Below, piece by piece: positions 12,594-21,645 of a stretch of DNA of 64,000 nt (within the stretch, counting starts at the first letter, position 1; each line of letters begins with the position of its first letter). The stretch spans positions 407,511 to 471,510 of the forward strand of contig NW_023998485.1 of NCBI RefSeq assembly GCF_014805625.2. Reading direction: 5' to 3'. Source of the stretch: Glossina fuscipes (Eukaryota > Arthropoda > Insecta > Diptera > Glossinidae). A model generated the notes under the pieces. It was not told where the DNA came from. It did no database searches and was given only the letters and a program-made list of their open reading frames with translations. The translations under genes and the position numbers were made by a program.

Positions 12594-12742
12594 TATAAAG
12601 GCTATTTAAGTTACAATACTTAAACGTTACACCATCCACTACATACATGGCACGTCTACCACTGCTATTACTTACACTAACAACTATTAATGCCATGTTG
12701 AAGTATTTCTTAACCAAACAACACGCTATGGTACTTTACTGA
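12594..12742 (+). CDS. possible 31-residue secreted micropeptide with TATA box
   Basis: The frame at 12,647-12,742 starts MARLPLLLLTLTTINA, a textbook signal peptide, followed by only 15 residues (MLKYFLTKQHAMVLY). TATAAAG at 12,594-12,600 is 53 bp before the ATG, leaving about 20 nt of 5' UTR if transcription starts 30 bp downstream. This layout resembles the cluster genes, but the sequence does not. It could be a true micropeptide, the first exon of a spliced gene, or chance. I do not recognise it. Confidence 0.25.
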
Positions 12743-12949
12743 ATTTTTTCGATAGAGATAATGAATTAAAAAGCCCATCATTTGCAAAGTCTGATACCTT
12801 AAAGTGAATGCCTTTTTCCTAAAATTAGCGTTATATTTGCGTCGCTCTTTTTACTACTATGGACAGTGCCATTAAAAATTGCTTGATTCGTTTTTAAAAT
12901 ATTCCCCACTACGTTCTACACAATTTTTGCATGCGTTCGTTTCATTTTT

Positions 12950-13510
12950 ATACCCATCGCCAAAGGATGATGGGTATATTCATCTTGTCGAGGCGTTCGT
13001 ACCACCCAGAAGGAAGTCAGAGACCGCACAAAGTGTATTTATTCTTCATTAGCGCCTTTTTCTGAATCAATTCACACATGTCCGTCTGACCAATTCTGTA
13101 AAATGTGTGTCGTAAACATTCTCGACCGCAAAAATGGAGACATCGAGTTCAAATTTGGCAGAAACATTGCAAGTTTCTGTGTGTAGGTTTGTACTGAAAG
13201 TGGGCCAAATCGGTTCAAGGACACGTCTACAGTACTAAGTAAACTAAGAACACCTCTATTTGAAAAGGGATAAAACATTGGGTTGTTTTTATTACTCAGA
13301 AACTGCAGAAGATAAATCTACAAAATGTCTATGGTCTATGGTCTACCGACCGATCCCTAGTATCTGTAAAAGAATGGGGAAAATCGTTCCAATTCAATTC
13401 GGAATGAGCCTCAACAACTCCGTCTACGCATGTTTCCACCTGTTTGTCTGTGCAACTGTGTAGTAACTGTGGTAAATATTCTCCCTTTCACAAAAATTAA
13501 TATATCGCCT
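12950..13510 (+). repeat. INE-1/DINE-1-like repeat with terminal hairpin
   Basis: It opens with TATACCCATC...GATGGGTATA, a 10-bp perfect hairpin arm like the one near the end of fly INE-1. The order then is 'CAGAAGGAAG', 'GAGACCGCACAAAGTGTAT' and 'ACATGTCCGTCTGACC', all INE-1 landmarks. The downstream part aligns with the repeat at 5,610-6,110. There is no coding capacity. Confidence 0.75.
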
Positions 13511-15370
13511 ACAAAATAATTTGAAAATTACTCAAACTTCTCAAAGAACACGCCTACAATGTCTAGATGTCTATATAACAAAAACAAATAAATTTCTATT
13601 TTTATTTTGAAAATAGGAAAATAACAGCTGCGCTCATTATTATAGAATTTAAAAATTTAGTTCTTTTGCATTTTTAAGTCTTTTTTAGGACAACATGGTT
13701 TTGAAGGCGACGAAGGCTCCTTCTAGCGACGGAAATTACCGATCACGCAATTTGTTCTTGACGTTAATTTACGAAAAGAACTCGTTACTCAATGGTATCT
13801 TCGTTATCTGACCTTTTCATTTATAATAAAGACATGGATTCATGCCATTTACATTTAGATATAATAGAGAGCCTGGAGTTTAATTCGTTAACAGCAATTT
13901 TGGCCAGTTTCTTACACTGTCTGGGAAACTATGGCAAGCTTAAATAAGCTTTTTTGGACATAACACGGCCATTCAACTTTTTTCGACATGTACGGCATGT
14001 TGCAATGTTTTATTAGAATAAAATCGAAATGATCGAATTCGAGCAGGAGAAAATCAATAATCATATTTTTCTGCAATATTCTCCATTAAGGGTAACTCCA
14101 ATGCCATTTTCATATTAACGAAAAAATATTTTCTTCTCACAAACCATACCCGAAGGCTATTTTCGTGGATGCAAATGTCTTTTCGAAATAATAGATGTGT
14201 TTTCTCTACGGGACATGTTTTCTAATTTATCAAGTCATTAACCAAATTTACGTTAAATCTAAACAATTTCTAAATACTGTAAAGCTGATTATTTTTCCAA
14301 TTTTTCGCAGATACAAAAAAAAACTGGCAAAAATACCAATAAGTCCCAATTGTGTGCAAATTGCACACTTCTAATCGTGTTTTGACAGCAAACATACTTT
14401 AGTTCCCTACCAAATTGTCGTTGCACATTTTACGTGTTTGTGGTATCAGGTACATCTTTACGTAATGGATTATACAGTGAGTAGTAAGTAAAAGATTTGA
14501 GTACTATGGTACCAGCAAGAATAACATACGATCGCAATAATGTGTGGTTTGTGTAGAATAAATTAGGGGTTTGGTCGTTATTCTTTATACGTTTGAGTCG
14601 CATATTTCGAAAAAGAGCAGATTGCTTCACAAGCTGCCACACTGCAAGAAAAAGATTTACGACAATTTGCGAAAAATTGATTGGTGAATAAATTTCGGAC
14701 GGACAAAAACAACAAGCACTGGAGATGGTAAAGCATCGCATATCTGCGAGCGAGCGACTATCTGTTATATTACATTTTTTCAGGGTAAACGCTGCGTCTG
14801 ATATAGATGGAAATTGACAACTATTGCGAACAAAATTTACTGGGACTTGATTTCATTTGCGAACCCAGAAAGTGAAAAGACGCTCTATCGCTGTTGTTAA
14901 CTGCAAATTTCTTGTTGTTTGTAGCATGTCTTCAGGGTAACGTAAATTAAAGCTACAGAGGGTTTTCATCATTTTGAAAGATGAGATTTTGTCACGAGTG
15001 GTATTGCCATTAATATCTATGTGACGAGTGTATTTCAAGAAAATGCAAGTTAGAAGCTTCCGATTTTCGATTGTCAAAAGACTTGATATCCAGCACGTAT
15101 GGATGGGATATTATTCCATATTTGTCGGCAGATATTGCATTTATTTCATCACTCATAAGTGTTTTCATGTCGCTGTTTATTGAGCGATCACTCCAAGCTA
15201 ATCTTAACTTAAATTAACTAGTTTTTTAAAAATTGCTTGTGTTCATGTAATTTAACAAATATTCAAAAATTATTGAAGGCATTTCCTATAAATCATTTTA
15301 TCTTCATTGAGTAAATAGAAAAAGCTAACATAATAATAATTTAAAAAAAAATTCAAGTTGAAAGACCTCG
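13511..15370. other. intergenic DNA
   Basis: No gene is recognised. Reverse frames of 103 codons (14,430-14,741) and 74 codons (14,853-15,077) show no domain, no signal peptide and no promoter-like sequence; I treat them as chance. Confidence 0.45.
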
Positions 15371-15406
15371 TATATAAGAAACAGTTGTGCGATGAATTCC
15401 TCATTT
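15371..15406 (+). promoter_or_regulatory. core promoter of the 15-kb gene
   Basis: TATATAAG (15,371-15,378) lies 30 bp before TCATTT (15,401-15,406), a perfect TCAKTY initiator. The interval reads AAACAGTTGTGCGATGAATTCC and matches those of the other cluster genes. It sets the transcription start near 15,403, downstream of the ATG at 15,392, so that ATG is unlikely to be used. Confidence 0.75.
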
Positions 15407-15454
15407 ACAGTTTTAACATATTACAAGTCTTTAAAATATTCGAGAATTTTGAAA

Positions 15455-15967
15455 ATGAAGAAATCAGTTGTTGTAACTTCAGTGCTGATGACGTTGGTAC
15501 TTAGTTTAGATGTACATTTCTGTCTTGGTTTTGTTATTTCAGAAAGAGTCGAAACGGTGGACATTCCATCGTATGAAAAAAGAGAATCGCCTGAAGATTT
15601 ACTTGAAGCTGTGAAGTTGTTGTTCAATTTGGAGGAAAGCAAAAATGAGAGTTTGGAAAGGCTGAAGCAAATTTTAAAAGCAAACAAGTCTGCAAATGGA
15701 ACGGGCTCGTCAACGTCTACCTTATCTTCACCGATTTCGGCAACTTCATCGTTAGTTTCATCATTACCGACGGGAAAACTAACATTTAAACAATTCTTAG
15801 AAATTCTCGAAAAACTAAATATTTATCCTGTGCATGAAGAAGTTATTCAACTTATTGAATCCAATTCAGACCGAATTAATAAGTTGTACGAAGTTTTAAA
15901 AAAGGAGATGAATGACGATGATTGTGGTGATGATATTTTCGAATGCCTTTGGGATTTGTTTAATTGA
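15455..15967 (+). CDS. small secreted protein, subfamily A, second member of the cluster
   Basis: The protein has 170 residues in one exon. Residues 1-25 form a signal peptide (MKKSVVVTSVLMTLVLSLDV). Residues 44-60 (ESPEDLLEAVKLLFNLE) are helical and recur in the pseudogene at 21.4 kb. Residues 78-106 are a Ser/Thr-rich linker (GTGSSTSTLSSPISATSS), a candidate O-glycosylation or phosphorylation region. Residues 107-122 (GKLTFKQFLEILEKLN) match the 7-kb gene, and the acidic tail MNDDDCGDDIFECLWDLFN matches its DDDWDLFDW end with an insertion. I chose the start at 15,455 because the in-frame ATG at 15,392 precedes the inferred transcription start. It is a paralogue of the 7-kb gene with low overall identity. 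Function unknown; no catalytic motif. Confidence 0.8.
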   Translation: MKKSVVVTSVLMTLVLSLDVHFCLGFVISERVETVDIPSYEKRESPEDLLEAVKLLFNLEESKNESLERLKQILKANKSANGTGSSTSTLSSPISATSSLVSSLPTGKLTFKQFLEILEKLNIYPVHEEVIQLIESNSDRINKLYEVLKKEMNDDDCGDDIFECLWDLFN

Positions 15968-18838
15968 TGAGCAAGAAAAAGCAAGTTTTAGTTACAATAT
16001 ACATAAAAATAACTCAAGAAAAATGTTGTCTTTTCTATACGCAAAACTCTCGCTTTAGTGTTTTAGTATCCAGCGAATCGAGTATTACAGCCAAATTAGT
16101 TATGGAAAGACGCGTTCGGTGTCCGCTAAAGAATATCTATTGCTGATGGTCATAAACAATATAACGATAGATTGATTTAGCTTAGACCTATCGGTATGTT
16201 TGTTTATGAAATGGTTCCGGTGGAGCAGCACGCCATTCTCACATTTTTCGGTTAAAGATAGTCATCAAAACAAGTTAGAAAATTATATAAAACATCGCCA
16301 TTAGGCCAACTTAAAAAATCGATTAAAACATATTTTGGTTGCCCCTCAAATAGTAAAAAAGTATGGTCTTCTTTTTTCTTTTTTTTTTAAATTTCGCTTC
16401 TCATATTTTTAGAACATTAAAACTTCCGTTTAAGGCCTAATGGTGACGACGAGATTGAGAGAAAATCAAAGACATATCGAATAAATATTTAAATTAAATG
16501 AAAATTAAGAAATTACGTTTTTTACGCAAACGATATGTTCTGCAATCTTCGTTTTTAGAAGTTTGAAATATCAAATCGTAGTTGAGCGTCGTCGTTTCAT
16601 TTCAATGAAATATATCCTAGCCGAACGCCCCAGTGTTGCCGAGTGTTGGTTATCTTTGCAGCCCTCATACTGTTATTGCGTGAGTGTATGTGAAGTCCGA
16701 AGCAGTTGGCCTTTGACGAAGCGCAGGAATGATTTTAGCACCCTGGCAAAGAATTAATAATGTTTTTATGGAAAAAGTATATTACAGAATGAAACTTGTA
16801 CTAGATGTTCTTATCAAGATTATAGTAATTAAAAAATATTTGTAATGGGTACGAATATTGCAGAATAAGATGGTATGGTGCGGAGCGGTTTTACCCAATA
16901 ACGCTTTTCTACAATACAATATGTTACTTTATTTCAATTACTTAGTTAAAAAAAAAAATAAATAAACAAAACATTTTATCCATAAGGTAGAGTAATTTCT
17001 GAAGCGTAATTGTTTGGTTGGCGCGTCTGTAAATAATCATATCTTCAGTAAGATTGCAAGTTTAAAATAATTTCCATCTTATTTTCGTAGCTTCTTTTAC
17101 CCTTTTGTTCCTTTCGTGTTTAAGTTTATATCAAAACCGTACTAATCCATATTTTGTTTAAGATGCAGATGCTTTGCTCAAGATCAAGAATTTTGGATTC
17201 ACTTCAAATTGTCGGGTTAGATCGGTTTTGGTCGGTTTTGGTTTCACCTTACATTTCACTTTTGCGTTCTTACAGTTGTTATCTTTACTTTTTGTTATCT
17301 CTTTGACTCGTCCACCAAATTAATGTGTTTTTTCGCATGATAATCATTCAAGTGCTACCGTTTTAACAGTTGGACGCTGGCGAATTCCAAGACGTAAATA
17401 TACGATTATTATGGTCGGATTGAGCTTCTTTCGAAGCGTCAAATCGTCACATTATCACCTTCATTGCCATCAAAATCTTCAGCAATATCTTCATATTTAT
17501 CTGAACTGCTTTTGGTGTCCGCTATTTTCTCGTATCGCGATTTAATGCAGATAATATTCTTCACTGAATTGACGCATTCATAATATTTTTTTAACCTGAC
17601 AAAAGTTGTTTTTGTTTATTTGAACCATTTGTCTTTTCCAAAGAAAATGATGTCTTTGTTAATAACGATTTCTTTAATGTTAAGGTTAGATAACCCGTAT
17701 CATGCCTTCGATCCTTTGGTATATGACTATTGCCTTGCATCGGAAAACACGTCAACATTTTAAATTAGGTCTCCGTCCGAGCCAGGTTGCTTCAAAACCC
17801 TTCTGATTACGACGGTCAAGAATTTGGTTTGTTAAGTAGGCGGTATTCACAGCAGCTTCTGCGAATGGCCAATGTTTCGACAAAGTGAATATACTCTCCC
17901 CTCTCAGTAGTTAGGGTATAAAAAAAGTGGAAGTATGCGAATTACTACTACTATTTAAATTAACGAGCGCCACTTTGCATTCACATCCTTGTTATTGATT
18001 TTTATTGTAATTGTAAGTAATGCTTATAGGTGGCTTTACTATGGCTTACACAAATTTTATTTTGAGGAGATTAGGGAGGTGATTTTTCTAAGCACTTTTC
18101 TGTATGCTTACAAAAAGGTTTGCAAAATTTTATTAAGGTAGAAAATGAGTTTTAACTATCTTTTTGTAAGCTATTCCAAATTTTTGTTCACAGCCACACG
18201 CATAATTGTTGCTTATTGTGTTTGTAATTGTCTCGAGTTGAACGCAAATATCGAATTGAACAATATTTTAAAGGGATTTGAGACTTTCGCAAATGTTGGA
18301 AGAAATAGCGATATGTTTTCTAATATGTATCGTGTTTCAATATCTATCATTTACGGGATCGTACATATCTTATACAGTGTACGTTCTATATCGTAGTATC
18401 TTACAAGTTAAATAAATGTTCTGTACCGTATTTAGTGTTTTGACTGGTTTCAATGTGGCTAGTTTTCGAACTCGGTAAGAAGATGGTTTAAATACTAAGT
18501 AATTTTGAGCTTTATACTGGGAGTTTTAAAATGCTGATGATATCAACAGAAAAGAAGAAGCATTGTGAACTAACTAACTAATTATTATTATTCTGTAGGA
18601 GACTTAGCGAATGTTTCAAAGGAAGCCTTTTCCTGTAGCCTATTATTGCGATTAAAACAAACTGGTAAATAGACAATACCGATTTCAATATGTACGCTGG
18701 TTAAGAATAGTTTTCATTTTTTTGTTCATTTAATTTTTAAAAAATTTTATTTATTTAAATTTTAAAAAAATACCAATATGAAGTTAGAGCATGTCTTGCA
18801 GGTAAACGCGCTAAGCTAAATATAGAATTAGCAAATGG
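15968..18838. other. intergenic DNA
   Basis: No gene is recognised. The DNA just after the stop at 15,965-15,967 still resembles the post-stop DNA of the 7-kb gene. Frames at 16,563-16,757 and 18,145-18,396 have no features beyond chance. A short sequence at 17,900-17,930 (AGGGTATAAAAAAAG) could be an INE-1-like scrap. Confidence 0.45.
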
Positions 18839-18844
18839 TTTTAT
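18839..18844 (-). terminator. putative poly(A) signal of the 19-kb gene
   Basis: Reverse-strand TGAATAAAAC, about 180 bp after the stop codon. The same TGAATAAAAC string follows the paralogue at 30 kb (30,748-30,757). Confidence 0.5.
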
Positions 18845-18916
18845 TCATTGGAAATAAGACAGATCGATTTTTTCTATTAGGAGAGAAAGCAAACTTCCAA
18901 ACTTGTAAACTAAAAT

Positions 18917-19020
18917 TAAGCAAAAAGTGTGCTCTTCCCGCTTAGCAATCAAAAAAGCTCTATCACTTTTTTCTCCGTTTCCTCTTCCGTTATTTTTAAA
19001 ACTCTAATTTTCTACCGAGA
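18917..19020 (-). other. relic of an ancestral C-terminal coding tail in the 3' UTR
   Basis: In the same frame as the upstream gene, after two stops (TAA at 19,021-19,023 and TAG at 19,012-19,014), the DNA reads KIRVLKITEEETEKKVIELF and then stops (18,949-18,951). The DNA around 18,918-18,957 on the reverse strand (GATTGCTAAGCGGGAAGAGC...) aligns with the end of the 7-kb gene (GATTGGTAGCCGCGAAGAGC), where it encodes the last residues and the stop codon. The tail therefore appears to have been coding in the ancestor. Confidence 0.55.
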
Positions 19021-19875
19021 TCAATTAAATTTTTTGAAAACTTCTGCCAATTTATTATTGTGGTAATTTTTTAGTTGTTGGAAAAGTTGTTCCTGAGTTA
19101 CACCCTTTGAGGTTGATGATGAAGTTGATCTTTGCGGAAGGGATTTTGTCAATTGTTTGTTATCCGCTTCCGCCATATTCTCTGCTGGTGTATCGCCTGC
19201 CTGTGTATTCTCTGCTGNNNNNNNNNNGAATGGCGCTCTTACTGCTGGTGCCCTTGCTCCTGTAGTTCCCTCTGCCATTTCACTGGAATTCGTACCTAGG
19301 CTAGGTAGTGCAGAGAAAGGTGCTGGAGTTGGTGGTGGAGGTGATCTTTGGAGTACTTTTGTTTTAAATTGTCCTTTGTCAGATGTCGTATCCCTGTCCA
19401 TCGTATCCGTTTCCTGGTCGTCAAATGAAATCTGCGTTGTAGGAGTTGTTGTCATCAATGACGATCTTGACGCTGCGATTGCCGCCTCGCGTATTATGTA
19501 TTGCATCATATCATGAGTTGAAAACAGAAAAGGTAAGAGTGGTCTTTCTGATGCCGGCATTTTAAGTAGTCTGTTACGAAATATCGTACTCCTCTGCGTG
19601 TTTTCCGCCTCCCTTTCGTTAGGCCGTGTAGTCACAACAGATGTTGCCAGCGATGACGCGTTTGGCATTGAGGTTGCTGTATTATTTACTATGAATTTCA
19701 TAATATTACTTGTTGTAGGAAAAGACGCTAGGAGTGGTCCTTGAGGCGCCAGTATTTTTGGTTCTCTGTTATCCAATGTTATTACCCTTATAGTTCCCTT
19801 GGCCATTTCATCGTACTGCATACTTACACCATGTGTTGCTGCCATCAACAACAAAGTTAAGAGTAATTCTTTCAT
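19021..19875 (-). CDS. secreted repeat-containing protein, subfamily B, with assembly gap
   Basis: A 284-codon frame, counting four unknown codons across the N run. The signal peptide is MKELLLTLLLMAATHGVS, followed by MQYDEMAKGT, almost the same start as the 30-kb gene. Residues 26-83 and 94-147 are two copies of a module (K-x-L-x-P-x-x-x-PLL...SSLATSVVTT against PLLPFLF...SSLMTTTPTT). A third MAEGTTG begins at residue 200. A proline run (SPPPPTPAPF) sits at 178-187. The end, VTQEQLFQQLKN...KLAEVFKKFN, matches the 30-kb gene. I start at 19,875 because the in-frame ATG at 19,917 lies at or before the inferred transcription start. Length is uncertain: the gap (19,218-19,227) falls in repeat-like sequence and the frame across it is assumed. 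Confidence 0.72.
   Translation of the reverse strand: MKELLLTLLLMAATHGVSMQYDEMAKGTIRVITLDNREPKILAPQGPLLASFPTTSNIMKFIVNNTATSMPNASSLATSVVTTRPNEREAENTQRSTIFRNRLLKMPASERPLLPFLFSTHDMMQYIIREAAIAASRSSLMTTTPTTQISFDDQETDTMDRDTTSDKGQFKTKVLQRSPPPPTPAPFSALPSLGTNSSEMAEGTTGARAPAVRAPFXXXXAENTQAGDTPAENMAEADNKQLTKSLPQRSTSSSTSKGVTQEQLFQQLKNYHNNKLAEVFKKFN
19218..19227. other. assembly gap (10 N) inside a coding region
   Basis: Ten N in a row. It lies between AVRAPF and AENTQAGDTP in the reverse-strand gene. The flanks are alanine-rich and repetitive, so a collapsed tandem repeat of unknown length is likely. Confidence 0.95.
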
Positions 19876-19915
19876 TTTAAAGACTAACAACTGCTTTAAA
19901 ATACGTAAGACGTTC

Positions 19916-19958
19916 ACAGTGCGAATGGCAAATTCGTTGCGACACTATTCTTTATATA
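19916..19958 (-). promoter_or_regulatory. core promoter of the 19-kb gene
   Basis: Reverse-strand TATATAAAG (19,950-19,958) precedes GTGTCGCAACGAATTTGCCATTCGCACTGT. The CCATTCGCA.TGT segment and the 5' UTR (TTACGTA.TTTAAAGCA.TTGTTA) are nearly the same in the 30-kb gene. Confidence 0.7.
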
Positions 19959-21439
19959 CAAAAAATTTTTATTCAAACTTCTTTCTAATTATTGCAACGT
20001 ATTTTTGCTTAATTGATGTAAAAGTGCTCGTAAAATACTTTCAAAATGTGCTGAATAAACTTAACTCGTGTAGGAAAACTTTTCGGAAATATAAAACTAA
20101 AATTATGCATATTTCAGGAAATATCTAAGAATATGTCTATGCGTATCATAATAACTTATGCTTATAGGGAATTGGATTATGAGCCCAATTTTAACCGAAT
20201 CAGACCCGTTTTCGATGCTACGATGGGTATTGCTTATATAAAGCACCCCACATAATAATTTAAATTTATATTTTTGTTTAGAGTTTTTACTTTATAAGGA
20301 ACATAGGAATGGGAGCAGATTTGTTAAAAATAACATTAGTCTAAATAATCCAAACCTTATTTAATAACTTTCCCTTAACTGTAGTTCTAAGTTCTGCCAA
20401 CTCTGACGGCAAATTTTACGGCCACTCATTTACTAATTTAGAAATAAATTAGATTTTGTGCAAACTTTGCTTTAATTTATTTACAATTCTTTGCGCAAAA
20501 GAAATTACAAAATAAGTTGAGCATACGTTCCCAATCGATCATTTTTTAAAGAAATGTTCTCGGAAGAAAGAGAAAATTACATCGTCCTGTTTGTACCTGT
20601 AGCAGAAACGGATGGCTTTCTTATTTGATTTTTTAACTCATGTTTTATCTTTATATTTCACATTGTTTTTATAATGTTATTTTCAGCTTCCTTGTTGATT
20701 CCTTCGAGATTTCTCATGGCTCTCGTCTTTAAGGTGCCCGTATATCCCAAAACCCACTTACGCATTTTAATTTTTTATACGCTCTTCCCGCCAGTCCTCT
20801 TTCCGATCATTCGCAGTAATTTTAATTTTAAAGCAAAATACTGCGTTCTCTTCCTTTTCTCCTCTAGCTATATTTAATTAATTCGCACCATAAGTGCGAC
20901 ATGTGTACACGTGTAGTGCAACCTGAATGTCCGGTCATATATAAAACAAAAAAATTTTTCGAATAATAAGCTGATTAGAACGTTGTAAAATTAAAAAACG
21001 CAATTGTTAAATTGAAATTTCTGCTGTTATTGATTGCGATGCAAAACTGTTTATGTAATTAAGCGTAAAATATTAACGTTTGCATTCGTGTTTTTAACGT
21101 AACGAGCAATTTACCTTAATATCGCTCTCAACGGTAACGGTATCTGGGGAACTTGGCCGCTAGGAATTTGAAGAGCCGCAGACGGTAGATAGTAGTTGCA
21201 AATCATGCCAACACCGGCACCAAAAATGTTATTGTTGCAGGGATATTGTTCTAATTGCTCAGACTACTTCATCCCCAAACGGTGCTTTTAAATCATTGAC
21301 ACAAGTGCTATTAAAAACTGCTACAATAATAAGGATAAAGGGTAGGCAAACCGAACCTAGTGATATTTTAGGTTTATTTTATTTGTGTTTGGCCAAAATG
21401 AAGTCCCAAAAAAATGTTTAATGTGCGAAACTCGTTAAA
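19959..21439. other. intergenic DNA
   Basis: No gene is recognised. A short stretch near 20,210-20,250 (GATGGGTATTGC, TATATAAAG) may be an INE-1-like scrap. The frame at 20,674-20,877 has no motif. Confidence 0.45.
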
Positions 21440-21645
21440 ATGAGGAAATTGACTTTAGAGTTGATGGCAGTGATACCTACCTTAGATGCAATTTTAAGTC
21501 CTGGCTGCGAAGAATGAGTTGGTGGAACGAAAGAATCACCTGAACAATTATTCAAAGCTGTTGGATTACCATTGAATTTGTTGTGACAAAGCTTATTATT
21601 GAATTGAAGCGAACTAATAAATTATATAAAAAGTCAAAAGAGTAA
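21440..21645 (+). pseudogene. decayed subfamily-A gene
   Basis: Read from an ATG in good context (TTAAAATGAGG), the frame gives MRKLTLELMAVIPTLDAILS, a signal-peptide-like start, then a stop (TGA) after CEE. In a near frame it continues ESPEQLFKAVGLPLNLL, which matches ESPEDLLEAVKLLFNLE of the 15-kb gene. After a further stop it reads LIIELKRTNKLYKKSKE, close to IQLIESNSDRINKLYEVLKK of that gene. About 65 residues between the two blocks (linker plus the LTF-QFLE helix) are absent. There is no clear TATA box upstream. It lies in the middle of the cluster in the same orientation as the 15-kb gene. I read it as a broken, internally deleted paralogue. Confidence 0.6.

Noticed and set aside
14430..14741. 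103-codon reverse frame as a gene
   Set aside because: No start context, promoter or domain; I cannot support it.
15421..15687. 88-codon reverse frame
   Set aside because: It is antisense to the signal-peptide half of the 15-kb gene, with no motif of its own.
19157..19516. 119-codon forward frame opposite the 19-kb gene
   Set aside because: It is antisense to the real gene, crosses the N gap and has no promoter.
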